Shown: piece by piece, positions 27,974 to 37,478 of the stretch
How positions within the stretch are numbered: position 1 is the stretch's first letter
Layout: every line of letters starts with the position of its first letter
DNA from: Colwellia psychrerythraea
GTDB lineage: Bacteria; Pseudomonadota; Gammaproteobacteria; Enterobacterales; Alteromonadaceae
Direction of reading: 5' to 3'
Assembly: GCF_000764225.1 (NCBI RefSeq)
Contig: NZ_JQED01000037.1
Coordinates: forward strand, 62,001 to 126,000
Length of the DNA: 64,000 nucleotides
Notes under the pieces: generated by a model
Databases searched by the model: none
What the model saw: the letters and a program-made list of their open reading frames with translations, nothing else
What the model was told of the DNA's origin: nothing
Position numbers and translations under genes: made by a program

Positions 27974-29155
27974 ATGAAACAAGATACTAAAATAGTCAAT
28001 GCAGGTCGAAGTGAAAAATGGACTCAGGGGGTCGTTAATCCCTCAGTAACTCGCGCATCTACCGTGGTCTTTAATACCGTTGCTGAGATGAATAATGCCG
28101 TGGCTAATCGACATAACCAAACGATGGTCTATGGTCGTCGTGGTACGACAACATCTTTTGCTTTTAGTGATGCGATGACAGAGTTAGAAGGCGGAGCGGG
28201 CTGTGCATTATACCCATCAGGTACTGCTGCGATAACTAATGCCATTTTAGCTTTTGTTAAACAGGGCGACCATATTTTAATGGTTGATAGTGCTTATGAG
28301 CCAACCCGTGATTACTGCGATAAAATATTAGCAAAAATGGGGGTTAGTACTACTTATTATGATCCTATGGTGGGTGGAGATATTGAATCTCTAATTCAAG
28401 ATAATACTCGCCTGATCTTTTTAGAATCACCGGGGTCTATTACCATGGAGGTGCAAGATGTTCCTGCAATCAGTGCGGTTGCCCACAAACATGATTGTAT
28501 CGTTATGCTAGATAATACGTGGGGAGCTGGTATTAACTTTAAGCCGTTCGACTATGGTGTTGATGTGAGTGTACAAGCTGCTACCAAATATATTGTCGGT
28601 CATTCAGATGTTATGTTGGGTACCGCGACCGCTGTTGAAAAATATTGGCCCCAATTAAGAGATTACAGTTATTTGATGGGGCAATGTACTTCACCTGATG
28701 ATTTATACCTAGCGCTACGTGGTATCCGCACGCTTGGCGTGAGATTAAAACAACACCAACAAAGTGCAATTAAAGTAGCGCAATGGTTACAAGAGCGTCC
28801 AGAAGTTGCTAAAATTTTACATCCAGCGTTTGATTCTTGTCCTGGGCATGAATTTTTTCAACGCGATTTTGAAGGCTCTAATGGCTTATTCTCTTTTGTA
28901 CTTAATTGTGGCAATAAAGCAGCATTGACTGAGTTCTTAGATGGTTTGCATCATTTTAAAATGGGGTATTCATGGGGGGGCTTTGAAAGCTTAATCTTAG
29001 GTATTACCAATGTAAATGCAATTCGCAGTGCGACAACATTTGATTGTGAGTATCCCTTAATAAGACTTCATATCGGTTTAGAAGATGTTGACGATTTAAT
29101 TGAGGATTTATCAAAAGGGTTTGACCGATTTAATCAAGTGCTTGCTAACTCATAA
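27974..29155 (+). CDS. metC: Cystathionine beta-lyase
   Basis: A 393-residue PLP enzyme of the Cys/Met metabolism family that cleaves cystathionine to homocysteine in methionine synthesis. The PLP lysine is about K205 in QAATKYIVGHSD, and YGRRGTTT and YPSGTAAITNAI form the cofactor pocket. The sequence is nearer to MetC than MetB (NTWGAGINFKPFDYGVDVSV, MGYSWGGFESL). ATG 27962 and ATG 27974 are both in frame; the second is preferred because GGAAA precedes it at seven bases. It is monocistronic. Confidence 0.92.
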   Translation: MKQDTKIVNAGRSEKWTQGVVNPSVTRASTVVFNTVAEMNNAVANRHNQTMVYGRRGTTTSFAFSDAMTELEGGAGCALYPSGTAAITNAILAFVKQGDHILMVDSAYEPTRDYCDKILAKMGVSTTYYDPMVGGDIESLIQDNTRLIFLESPGSITMEVQDVPAISAVAHKHDCIVMLDNTWGAGINFKPFDYGVDVSVQAATKYIVGHSDVMLGTATAVEKYWPQLRDYSYLMGQCTSPDDLYLALRGIRTLGVRLKQHQQSAIKVAQWLQERPEVAKILHPAFDSCPGHEFFQRDFEGSNGLFSFVLNCGNKAALTEFLDGLHHFKMGYSWGGFESLILGITNVNAIRSATTFDCEYPLIRLHIGLEDVDDLIEDLSKGFDRFNQVLANS

Positions 29156-29185
29156 GGTACTATTGGTGGGTTTCAATGTTAGCTA

Positions 29186-29218
29186 AATTGCACATTACTA
29201 TCTAAGTAATGTGCAATT
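29186..29218 (+). terminator. 14-bp hairpin after metC, no U tract
   Basis: AATTGCACATTACT and AGTAATGTGCAATT pair perfectly around a five-base loop, about 30 bases after metC. There is no proper T run, so it may be a Rho-assisted terminator or an mRNA 3' end stabiliser. Confidence 0.5.
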
Positions 29219-29350
29219 ATGTTACTAATACTTTTTACTATCGGGCTCCTGTCTCTAGGTGATATTTGTCAATGTCATCTTCAAAGAAAAATAGTTACTA
29301 ACTTATGCTTTTCTTATGCCATTACCGCTGTAGCAATAATTGTTAATAAT

Positions 29351-30418
29351 TTATATATCAGATGAAGAAAGTTTTACCACATAGAATAAGCAGTCATTTA
29401 TCGCAGTGTTTTTATTGGTTGTTGCCTTAAATAAGCGTAAATTATGCAGGCATACCAATTGATTTTCACGCGCATAAAAGTATTCGTTGAGTACGTTTTT
29501 ACCACTTTTATCAATAAGCTGTAGATTATCCAAACCATTACCATCAATCCAGCCAATCATGTCGTCTTGGTGTGCACTGCCGAAGTTAAAGCACTCAATA
29601 TTGTCTTTAAGGGTTACTCCGCTATACCCCTCATCATGCTGGGCATAAGATAACTTCACTTCTTTCTTTAATTGCAACCTAAGAGGACGATAGATGACTT
29701 CTACAGGCTTCTCTTGATGTATATAGCCTATACTATCACATTGAGCAACCTGACTAATCCCTGAAAAGGCAATTTCATGCGCTTGTTCATCTTTGCAACC
29801 ACCGCACTCAATTGTAATAAAAGGACAGTCAAAGTTTTGCTCCATTATCGAACCCATGCTTAAATCCGATAAAATCAGCGTTTGGCAAAAAAGTGATGCT
29901 AATGATAATGTTTCTGTGGTCACTACTGAGCTAATAGCAAAGGTAGGGCCAGAGCTTGAGGAGTTGTGCAGATCAATCACCATTTCAGGAGCAACTTCTC
30001 TGATCGCTTGTTCAATCAATGAAGCTCTTTGGTAATAACCTTTGTGTTCATCATCTTGGCATTTGAATGACGAGTCTTTACCAAAACAGCGATTAATATC
30101 GATACCGCCGCTGATGAAACGCTGACTAAATAATGGCTTACTCGCTGCGGCCTCTACGGAACAGATAATAAACCGTAAATTGGTTGTCGGCTTATCTTCG
30201 GGTAATATTTCAGTTAAGTAGCGATGCATAGCAATGATGCCAGACGGTTCGTTACCATGCAGTAACGCAGTAAATACTCGACATTTTCCGTGATCCTTCC
30301 CTGATATATCAATGACCGTTGGGCCAGTCATTGATAGTAGAAACTGTTCATAATCAGCATGTAAATCTTGCCATGTCGGATCTTTTAAGTAATTGATTTC
30401 GCTAAAATCTATATCCAT
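29351..30418 (-). CDS. Succinylglutamate desuccinylase/aspartoacylase family protein
   Basis: A 355-residue zinc carboxypeptidase-like hydrolase of the AstE/AspA family. Zinc motif I is HGNEPSG (His and Glu), GIDINRCFG follows, and DLHNSSSSGPTFA provides the third ligand. The family removes acyl groups from N-acyl amino acids; no other arginine-succinyltransferase genes are present, so AstE function is not supported and the substrate is unknown. The frame is open to 30511, but ATG 30418 has TTAGG upstream. It is divergent from hinT. Confidence 0.82.
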   Translation of the reverse strand: MDIDFSEINYLKDPTWQDLHADYEQFLLSMTGPTVIDISGKDHGKCRVFTALLHGNEPSGIIAMHRYLTEILPEDKPTTNLRFIICSVEAAASKPLFSQRFISGGIDINRCFGKDSSFKCQDDEHKGYYQRASLIEQAIREVAPEMVIDLHNSSSSGPTFAISSVVTTETLSLASLFCQTLILSDLSMGSIMEQNFDCPFITIECGGCKDEQAHEIAFSGISQVAQCDSIGYIHQEKPVEVIYRPLRLQLKKEVKLSYAQHDEGYSGVTLKDNIECFNFGSAHQDDMIGWIDGNGLDNLQLIDKSGKNVLNEYFYARENQLVCLHNLRLFKATTNKNTAINDCLFYVVKLSSSDI

Positions 30419-30595
30419 GATGCTGCCTAAGTAATTTTTATTGATGTACATTTCCATTCTGAATGGTAAGGATGTCACACTTGCAGCAACTACCGTGTTG
30501 ATTAAGGTCAATAAATTGTAGTAAAGAGATGATTTATATTTATTTGGCGGTAAACTAACAATACATTTGTAATAAAATTAAATAGAGATACTAAT

Positions 30596-30946
30596 ATGAG
30601 TGAAGAAACCATTTTTTCTAAAATAATTCGTCAAGAAATCCCCACACCATTGTTATATCAAGATGAATTAGTAACCGCGTTTAGGGATGTTGCACCACGT
30701 GTTAATAGCCATATACTTATTGTTCCCAATAAACACATTGCAACGATTAATGATGTGACGAGTGACGATGAAATAACCTTAGGTCGTATGATTACGGTTG
30801 CTAAAAAATTGGCCAAAGAAGAAGGGATTGATGAAAAGGGCTATCGATTAATCATTAATTGTAATCATGATGGTGGACAGGAGGTTTATCACATCCATAT
30901 GCATTTATTAGGTGGCCAGCCATTAGGAGCTATGTTGTCTATATAG
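30596..30946 (+). CDS. hinT: HIT family purine nucleoside phosphoramidase
   Basis: A 116-residue histidine-triad protein very close to E. coli HinT (119 residues), which hydrolyses adenosine 5'-phosphoramidates. The triad HIHMHLLGG is at the C-terminus with the preceding GGQEVYH, and the N-terminus [14 protein letters not shown] is diagnostic. The start ATG 30596 has AGAGAT upstream. It is a single gene upstream of a two-component pair, with a gap of about 115 bases. Confidence 0.95.
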   Translation: MSEETIFSKIIRQEIPTPLLYQDELVTAFRDVAPRVNSHILIVPNKHIATINDVTSDDEITLGRMITVAKKLAKEEGIDEKGYRLIINCNHDGGQEVYHIHMHLLGGQPLGAMLSI

Positions 30947-31060
30947 CAAAATGCTCAGTTGATTTAGGCAACAATTATGCGATAAGTCGCTAGATAACTA
31001 AGGTCAAAGACAATGTAATCATTTAATTTTTAGCGCATACTTCGTTATAGCATCAATTAA

Positions 31061-32137
31061 TTGGTTATTTTTGTGAATTGGAAAGAATTACTAGAAAATA
31101 GAAGTCGTTTGTTTTGGCTAGTCCATACCGCGGGGTGGTTTGGTTTTGCCTTTGTGCATTACCTTGGCTCATTACAACATGACTCACGAGATATCTTCGT
31201 GGTAATAATCTTTCTAAATGCATACGCTGGATGGTTATTTACTGTACCACTACGTTATATATATAGAAAAGCATGGAACTTTCCCCCGGTAAAGATTGCA
31301 TTAGTCGTAATTCTTTCTTCATATTTTACTGGGGTATTGTGGCAAATAGTTAAAAATATCAACTATTGGGAAATTTATAAACATGGTTATGAGCCAGAAT
31401 TTTGGTATATGTACACTCAATCAACTTTGGGGTCTTTTTATATTATTCTAAGTTGGAGTGGGCTCTATTTTGGTAGTAAATATTATCAAATGCTTCAGGT
31501 AGCAAAACAGAATGTTTTAAAAGCAAATACAGTTGCTCATCAGGCGCAACTTAAAATGTTGCGCTATCAACTTAATCCTCATTTTTTGTTTAATACCCTT
31601 AATGCCATTTCCACGCTGATATTGATAGAAGAAAATAAAACAGCGAATACCATGGTTACTAAACTCAGTGAGTTTTTACGCTATTCACTCGATAAAGATC
31701 CAATGAAGAAAGTAACATTGGAATCTGAAATGCATGCATTACAGTTGTATCTAGCCATAGAACAAGTCCGCTTCGAAGATAGGTTACAACTTGATTTTCA
31801 AATAAATGATAGTTGTCAGCAAGCGCTTGTTCCCAGCATGATTTTACAACCATTGGCTGAAAATGCGATAAAACACGCAATTGCTGTTCAAGAACATGGT
31901 GGTAGTATTACTATTGCGGTGAATCGATTTGCAGATGATTTATTGATAGAAGTTGCAGATAATGGTCCAGGAGCCGATATTATTGATGGAAACTTGCATC
32001 GCGAAAGTGGTGTCGGTCTTGCCAATACCCGTGAACGTTTACAAGCCTTGTATAATGAAAAATTTTCGTTAGTTGTTTCCCATAACCAGCCATCAGGTGT
32101 TAAAGTAAATTTGCGTATGCCATTTCAACTAAAATAA
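31061..32137 (+). CDS. LytS/YehU-type sensor histidine kinase
   Basis: A 358-residue membrane kinase of the LytS/AlgZ group. Four hydrophobic segments fill residues 16-150, followed by a short linker helix. The phosphoacceptor His sits in QLNPHFLFNTLNAIS (His_kinase family), and the ATP-binding part has PLAENAIKHAI (N box), VADNGPG (G1) and GVGLANTRERLQALY (G2). There is no extracytoplasmic sensor domain, so the signal is probably read within the membrane. The start is TTG 31061 or GTG 31073; both have weak ribosome sites. It is followed by its response regulator. Confidence 0.9.
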   Translation: MVIFVNWKELLENRSRLFWLVHTAGWFGFAFVHYLGSLQHDSRDIFVVIIFLNAYAGWLFTVPLRYIYRKAWNFPPVKIALVVILSSYFTGVLWQIVKNINYWEIYKHGYEPEFWYMYTQSTLGSFYIILSWSGLYFGSKYYQMLQVAKQNVLKANTVAHQAQLKMLRYQLNPHFLFNTLNAISTLILIEENKTANTMVTKLSEFLRYSLDKDPMKKVTLESEMHALQLYLAIEQVRFEDRLQLDFQINDSCQQALVPSMILQPLAENAIKHAIAVQEHGGSITIAVNRFADDLLIEVADNGPGADIIDGNLHRESGVGLANTRERLQALYNEKFSLVVSHNQPSGVKVNLRMPFQLK

Positions 32138-32212
32138 CGTTAAATAGACATTGTGTTGCCTGACTTGAGCATACCGTAACATCCATGAGAACCATATAAT
32201 TAGGGATTTTTT

Positions 32213-33055
32213 ATGTCACTATCAACCATAATTGTTGATGATGAACCGTTGGCACGTAAAGGTTTAGCAATACGTTTAGCAGCACATGATGATATCAACG
32301 TTATTGAACAGTGTAGTAATGGGAGGGAGGCACTTGAAGCGATACGTGCTTATCAAGTTGACCTAATGTTCCTTGATATACAAATGCCTGGTCTTAATGG
32401 ATTTCAGGTATTAGAAAGTATAATCGAGCAGAGCTTAGCAATGCCTGTAGTCGTTTTTGTGACTGCTTTTGATCAATATGCGTTAAAAGCCTTTGAAGTA
32501 CACGCACTAGATTATTTATTAAAACCAGCTGATGAAGAAAGGCTGGAGCAAACTATTGATAAAATACATCACTACTTTAAAAGTAGTGCTGATACTGCCC
32601 ACAAGTCTAAGTTAGTTCGTTTAGTCAGTGATGTAACTGGTAATGATTATCAGCAGATATTGACTGAATTGGATAATGATCAAGAACTGACAATATCTAG
32701 TTATTCTGATGTATTAGTCATTAAAGATGCTGGCGAAGTGAATCGTGTTCCGGTAAAAGATATACTTTGGATTGATGCCGCAGGTGATTATATGTGTGTA
32801 CATACCTTGGAAGATAAGCAAAATTCTAAGCAAGAAAATACCTATATACTTAGAAAAACTATGAAAGAATTAGAGGCCTGCTTAGACCCAAAACAATTTA
32901 TTCGCAACCATAGATCAACCATAGTTAACAAAAAAATTATTGATAAATTTTGTAGCCAAGTAAATGGTGAATACTTTTTAGTATTGAAAAATGGTAAAGA
33001 GCTAAAAGTGAGTCGCAGTTATAAAGATAAGGTAAAACAAGCCGTTAATAACTAA
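32213..33055 (+). CDS. LytTR-family response regulator
   Basis: A 280-residue regulator with an N-terminal receiver (about 5-125) and a C-terminal LytTR DNA-binding domain (about 175-275). Receiver residues are DDE near 10-12, the phosphoacceptor Asp in LMFLDIQMPG, Thr in VFVTAFDQYA and Lys in LLKPADEERL. The LytTR part has KDILWIDAAGDYMCVHT and FIRNHRSTIVNKKIIDKF. It lies 75 bases after the kinase, a cognate pair. Its target promoters are unknown. Confidence 0.92.
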   Translation: MSLSTIIVDDEPLARKGLAIRLAAHDDINVIEQCSNGREALEAIRAYQVDLMFLDIQMPGLNGFQVLESIIEQSLAMPVVVFVTAFDQYALKAFEVHALDYLLKPADEERLEQTIDKIHHYFKSSADTAHKSKLVRLVSDVTGNDYQQILTELDNDQELTISSYSDVLVIKDAGEVNRVPVKDILWIDAAGDYMCVHTLEDKQNSKQENTYILRKTMKELEACLDPKQFIRNHRSTIVNKKIIDKFCSQVNGEYFLVLKNGKELKVSRSYKDKVKQAVNN

Positions 33056-33096
33056 TAAACTGACTTTGGGTTAGCAAAATTAAAACGGAAAATAAC

Positions 33097-33129
33097 AAAG
33101 GCCATATGTTGAAAACATATGGCCTTTTT
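33097..33129. terminator. Bidirectional terminator between the response regulator and pykA
   Basis: AAAGGCCATATGTT-GAAA-ACATATGGCCTTT is a perfect stem with A and T runs on both flanks, between convergent genes. Confidence 0.93.
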
Positions 33130-33168
33130 AATCTTAAAAACAGTGCTATTTTTATAAGAACCCTAAGG

Positions 33169-34620
33169 TTACTTAAGATGCTTTTTACTTACCGTTAAAA
33201 TCTTCAAAGTATTTGAAGCACCAACGGTTTCCATCATATCACCATGGGTTAAAATAAGTTTATCGCCCACAGTTAAGTCAATTTTATTACTAACTACTTT
33301 GAGCATTTCATCAGATAAATGGTCATTAGTTACGTAAGTTGAATCAAATTCAATCGGATAAACACCACGATATATTGCCGTCTTATTCAATGTTTTTGCA
33401 TGACGAGATAATGAAAATATAGGTAAACCAGAGGTAATACGTGACATTAACTTACTTGTTTGACCTGATTCGGTTAAAGAAATAATCGCTTTAACACCCG
33501 CTAAGTGATTGGCAGCGTACATAGCTGAAAGGGCAATGGTTTCTGACACTTCACTAAAAGTAAGCTCCATTCTATGGTTTGAAATGTTGACCGAACGATG
33601 TTGCTCTGCGCCAACACAAACATTAGCCATTGCGGTTACCGTTTCAATAGGATATTTACCTGCAGCCGTTTCAGCTGATAACATGACTGCATCAGTACCA
33701 TCTAATACCGCATTTGCTACGTCCATCACTTCAGCACGTGTTGGCATAGGCTGCTCAATCATGGTTTCCATCATTTGAGTAGCTGTAATAACAACACGAT
33801 TTAATTGACGAGAGCGATTGATAATATGTTTTTGTTTACCAACGAGTGCAGCATCGCCAATTTCAACGCCTAAATCTCCTCGCGCTACCATCACAACATC
33901 TGAGGCTAAGATAATGCCATCAAGAATTTCTTCATCATTAACGGCTTCAGCACGTTCAATTTTAGAGACCAAACGAGCATCGCAGCCAGCTTCTTGTGCA
34001 AGTAAACGCGCTTCACGCATGTCAGCTGCATCACGAGGAAAAGAAACGGCAAGAAAATCCACATTGATTTTTGCGGCTAATTTAATATCTTCTTTATCTT
34101 TAGCTGTAAGAGCCGGTGCAGTTAAACCACCACCTTGACGGTTTATGCCTTTATTATTTGATAATGGACCACCAACAGTAACTTCAGTAAATACAGATTT
34201 ATCAGAGGTAGATAATACTTTTAATTGTACACGGCCATCATCAAGTAATAATATATCGCCAGTAGTAACATCTTGTACCAATTTTTTATAATCAATCCCC
34301 ACTTTTTCTTGGCAACCTTCGCCTTTTTCTAAGGTGGCATCTAATTCAAATTTATCACCAATTGCTAATTTAATAGGGCCATTTTTAAAAGTAGAAACTC
34401 GAATTTTTGGTCCTTGTAAGTCACCTAAAATACCAACATAAACACCAAGCTCTTTTGCAATAGCTCTAACGTTATTAGCTCTATCTATATGGTCTTGTGG
34501 AATACCATGAGAGAAATTGAGTCTGACTACATTTACACCCGCAGTTAATACACTTTTTAAAATTTCTCGATCGTCGGTTGCAGGACCTAAGGTAGCAACA
34601 ATTTTTGTTCTTCTAGGCAT
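33169..34620 (-). CDS. pykA: Pyruvate kinase (PykA type)
   Basis: A 483-residue pyruvate kinase that converts phosphoenolpyruvate and ADP to pyruvate and [45 protein letters not shown] and [20 protein letters not shown] (K+/Mg2+/substrate region) are conserved. Resemblance is to E. coli PykA, the AMP-activated isozyme, rather than PykF ([14 protein letters not shown]). It is leftward, 84 bases after hexR on the same strand. In Shewanella the HexR regulon includes pykA; here I see only a half site (GTAATTTAAAAT) before it. Confidence 0.95.
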   Translation of the reverse strand: MPRRTKIVATLGPATDDREILKSVLTAGVNVVRLNFSHGIPQDHIDRANNVRAIAKELGVYVGILGDLQGPKIRVSTFKNGPIKLAIGDKFELDATLEKGEGCQEKVGIDYKKLVQDVTTGDILLLDDGRVQLKVLSTSDKSVFTEVTVGGPLSNNKGINRQGGGLTAPALTAKDKEDIKLAAKINVDFLAVSFPRDAADMREARLLAQEAGCDARLVSKIERAEAVNDEEILDGIILASDVVMVARGDLGVEIGDAALVGKQKHIINRSRQLNRVVITATQMMETMIEQPMPTRAEVMDVANAVLDGTDAVMLSAETAAGKYPIETVTAMANVCVGAEQHRSVNISNHRMELTFSEVSETIALSAMYAANHLAGVKAIISLTESGQTSKLMSRITSGLPIFSLSRHAKTLNKTAIYRGVYPIEFDSTYVTNDHLSDEMLKVVSNKIDLTVGDKLILTHGDMMETVGASNTLKILTVSKKHLK

Positions 34621-34704
34621 TTTAATCCTCTTATATTTTAAATTACGTTTATCTATTGTGTGAATGATGGTTGAAATACAGTTTCAAACATGAGTGATTG
34701 CTTG

Positions 34705-35553
34705 CTAGTCTTTTCTTTCGAAGCGTGAACTTCGCAAACTATCTTTTACTTTTTTCAGGTTATCTCTAAATTTGCTACCTCGTCGTAAAGTAAAGCCTGT
34801 GGCTAAAACGTCGATTAAGGCTAACTGCGCTATACGTGATGACATTGGCATATAAAGATCAGTATCTTCACTGACATCTACCGACAAGACTATGCTACAT
34901 TCTTTAGCCAGTGGCGTACCTGTTGTAGTAATACCAATGACTGTCGCATCATTTTCTTTCGCTAAACTAGCAACTTCAACAAGTGACTTAGTGCGTCCAG
35001 TATGCGAAATAACTACCACGACATCGCCTTGACGACTATTTATAGCACTCATACGTTGCATTAATATGTCATCGAAATAAACAACAGGGACATTAAAGCG
35101 AAAAAACTTATTTTGTGCATCATGAGCGACAATCGCAGAGGCACCTAAACCAAAAAACGAAATTTTATTGGCTTGCGTTAATACATCGACACAGCGGTTG
35201 ATATCATTAGCATCTAAACTTTTACGCGCTAATTCAAGACTGGCCATGGAAGATTCAAAAATCTTGGAAGTATATTCATCTGCTGAATCATTTTCGTCTA
35301 CATGACGGTTTACATAAGGCGTGCCATTGGCAAGGCTTTGAGCTAAATGTAATTTAAAGTCAGGATATCCCTTTGTGTCCAAGCGACGACAAAAACGGTT
35401 AACGGTTGGTTCACTAATATTAGCTTGCTTGGCAAGTGCTGCAATACTTGAGTGAATAACTGTATTGGGTGACGCTAAAATAACTTCTGCTACTTTGCGC
35501 TCAGATTTACTGAGCATGTCTAGTTCGTTAGTGATCTTTTCTAATATATTCAT
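34705..35553 (-). CDS. hexR: Transcriptional regulator HexR (RpiR family)
   Basis: A 282-residue regulator with an N-terminal RpiR helix-turn-helix (about 1-77; KLLSERKVAEVI-like KSERKVAEVILAS and NISEPTVNRFCRRLD) and a C-terminal SIS sugar-phosphate domain (about 125-255; ISFFGLGASAIVAHDAQNK, VVVVISHTGRTKSLVEVA). HexR senses 2-keto-3-deoxy-6-phosphogluconate and controls glucose catabolism. Here it is divergent from zwf-pgl-edd-eda and next to pykA, exactly the regulon expected. Palindromes of HexR type lie in the 453-base gap. Confidence 0.93.
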   Translation of the reverse strand: MNILEKITNELDMLSKSERKVAEVILASPNTVIHSSIAALAKQANISEPTVNRFCRRLDTKGYPDFKLHLAQSLANGTPYVNRHVDENDSADEYTSKIFESSMASLELARKSLDANDINRCVDVLTQANKISFFGLGASAIVAHDAQNKFFRFNVPVVYFDDILMQRMSAINSRQGDVVVVISHTGRTKSLVEVASLAKENDATVIGITTTGTPLAKECSIVLSVDVSEDTDLYMPMSSRIAQLALIDVLATGFTLRRGSKFRDNLKKVKDSLRSSRFERKD

Positions 35554-35677
35554 TATGGTCTGATCCTAGCTCTTCTTTATCTACAATTTTAAACGATACT
35601 TCATTGAGAGCTCGTGTAAAACAATAGGCTAATTTGTCTATACTGTAATTTATTTTCTGCCTAAGGAACAGAAAAAA

Positions 35678-35692
35678 TGAAATTTTATTTCA
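35678..35692. promoter_or_regulatory. Perfect 15-bp palindrome near hexR (possible HexR site)
   Basis: TGAAATTTTATTTCA is perfectly palindromic with the same 6-3-6 geometry as the HexR site, but has A-T changes at the third base of each arm. It is 125 bases upstream of hexR, a possible weak autoregulatory site. Confidence 0.4.
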
Positions 35693-35840
35693 TAAAATAA
35701 AATTTTTCATAGTAAATAGCGGCAAAATACCATGTTTCTTCTGCTTAAATAATACTGTGTTACAAGGGTGTTAGGTGATTTGAAGCTGTTGTTTGCTATA
35801 ATTAACCTAAAGACTAAGAAATAGATATAATTTTAATTTA

Positions 35841-35855
35841 TGTAGTAAAATTACA
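35841..35855. promoter_or_regulatory. HexR binding site 1 upstream of zwf
   Basis: TGTAGTAAAATTACA matches the HexR consensus as I recall it (TGTARTWWWATTACA) at every position. It is about 150 bases upstream of the zwf ATG. Confidence 0.75.
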
Positions 35856-35902
35856 AAAAAGTTCTTTACTGTCAACTAAACAAGCGCTAAATTAGGGCTA
35901 TA

Positions 35903-35917
35903 TGTAGTTTAGTTACA
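35903..35917. promoter_or_regulatory. HexR binding site 2 upstream of zwf
   Basis: TGTAGTTTAGTTACA has the same palindromic layout with one changed base in the right arm. It is 62 bases from site 1, close to six helical turns, so two HexR dimers could act together. Confidence 0.65.
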
Positions 35918-36006
35918 ATTAATTTTTACCGTTATCTCATGTGCTTTGACTGATGAGTAAAGTAATAAGTAACATTAAAGCAATAAATTTATATAAGAGA
36001 AATTCT

Positions 36007-37476
36007 ATGAGTAATTTAGATTGTCAATCAGCTAGTGAAATTGTTATTTTTGGTGCTATGGGTGACTTATCTTGTCGTAAGCTACTGCCTGCATTATATC
36101 AATTAGAAGTCTGTGGTTTAATTAATAAAGATAGTCGAATTGTCGGCGCAGCAAGACAAGACCACACACTAGAAGAGTTTAGAAACGTTGTTGTAGACAG
36201 CTTAAATAAGTATGTTAAAGAAACGATTGATGAAACGGTACTGACACGATTTACCAACCGTTTGGTTTATCAGTCACTGGAGTTTAAAGATAGCAGTTCA
36301 TTTAGTAAATTAAGTGACGCAATCGCGGGTGGCAACGAGACTCGCGTTTATTACTTTTCAACCCCGCCTGCTATCTATGGCGATATCTGCAAGGGGTTAC
36401 ACCACGCTAGTTTAATTACTGATGTTGATCGTGTTGTCATGGAAAAACCCATTGGTCATTCCCTAGAATCTTCAATAGCAATAAATAATCAAGTTTCAGA
36501 ATACTTCAATGAGAATCAAACGTACCGTATCGATCACTACTTGGGTAAAGAAACAGTATTAAACCTATTGGTACTACGTTTTGCTAACTCACTTTTTACT
36601 AATAACTGGGATCGAAATAGCATTGATCACGTGCAAATTACTGTAGCGGAAAGTGTCGGAATAGAAGGACGTTGGGGGTTTTATGATGAAGCTGGACAAT
36701 TGCGCGATATGGTTCAAAACCACCTATTACAGATTTTATCTCTGTTAGCCATGGAGCCACCAGCTGATTTAAGCGCTGATAGTGTACGTGCAGAAAAGCT
36801 AAAAGTTGTTAAAGCACTCAAAGCTATCAATCGCGAAAATATCAAAGATAAAGTAGTAAGAGGGCAATATGGCGATGGTTTCTTAAATGGTATTTCTGTT
36901 CCAGGTTATTTAAATGAAGAAGGGGCGAATGCTAATAGTAATACTGAAACATTCGTCGCGATAAAAGCAGAGATAGATAACTGGCGCTGGAAGGGGGTAC
37001 CTTTTTACCTAAGAACAGGTAAGCGTATGCCTAAGAAACATAGTGAAATAGTCGTGCACTTTAAACAGCAACCACATAACATCTTTAAGGATAGTTATAG
37101 TGATTTACCAGCAAATAAATTAACTATTCGTTTGCAACCCGATGAAGGGGTTGAGTTACAAATGATGAATAAAATCCCAGGCATAGCAAGTCAAATGCGT
37201 ATTCAAGAAAACAAATTAGATTTAAGTTTTTCTGATACTTATCACGATGAACGTGTTGTTGATGCTTATGAGCGTTTAATGTTAGAAGTGCTCAATGGCA
37301 ATCAATCACTGTTTGTTAGTCGTGATGAAGTAGAAGCGGCTTGGGTTTGGGCAGATAGCATTATTGAAGCGTGGAATACTACTAATGAAGTACCTAAGCC
37401 TTATGCCGCGGGTTCATGGGGACCAGTTTCTTCAATATCGTTAATTGCGCGTGATGATCGTCAGTGGGTGGAATAA
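36007..37476 (+). CDS. zwf: Glucose-6-phosphate 1-dehydrogenase
   Basis: A 489-residue enzyme that oxidises glucose-6-phosphate with NADP+, the entry to the oxidative pentose phosphate and Entner-Doudoroff routes. The nucleotide loop is FGAMGDLSCRKLLPALYQL (the GxxGDL form), and the substrate site RIDHYLGKETVLNLL holds the catalytic His-Asp region. The frame is open to 35953, but ATG 36007 has AAGAGA at proper spacing and gives the normal length. First gene of zwf-pgl-edd-eda, preceded by HexR sites. Confidence 0.95.
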   Translation: MSNLDCQSASEIVIFGAMGDLSCRKLLPALYQLEVCGLINKDSRIVGAARQDHTLEEFRNVVVDSLNKYVKETIDETVLTRFTNRLVYQSLEFKDSSSFSKLSDAIAGGNETRVYYFSTPPAIYGDICKGLHHASLITDVDRVVMEKPIGHSLESSIAINNQVSEYFNENQTYRIDHYLGKETVLNLLVLRFANSLFTNNWDRNSIDHVQITVAESVGIEGRWGFYDEAGQLRDMVQNHLLQILSLLAMEPPADLSADSVRAEKLKVVKALKAINRENIKDKVVRGQYGDGFLNGISVPGYLNEEGANANSNTETFVAIKAEIDNWRWKGVPFYLRTGKRMPKKHSEIVVHFKQQPHNIFKDSYSDLPANKLTIRLQPDEGVELQMMNKIPGIASQMRIQENKLDLSFSDTYHDERVVDAYERLMLEVLNGNQSLFVSRDEVEAAWVWADSIIEAWNTTNEVPKPYAAGSWGPVSSISLIARDDRQWVE

Positions 37477-37478
37477 CT

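Noticed and set aside
29351..30418. Naming the AspA/AstE-like gene astE
   Set aside because: No other arginine-succinyltransferase pathway genes are near, and the family covers several substrates.
34621..34660. Possible HexR site before pykA
   Set aside because: Only one half matches (GTAATTTAAAAT); the other arm is absent, so I do not call a site.
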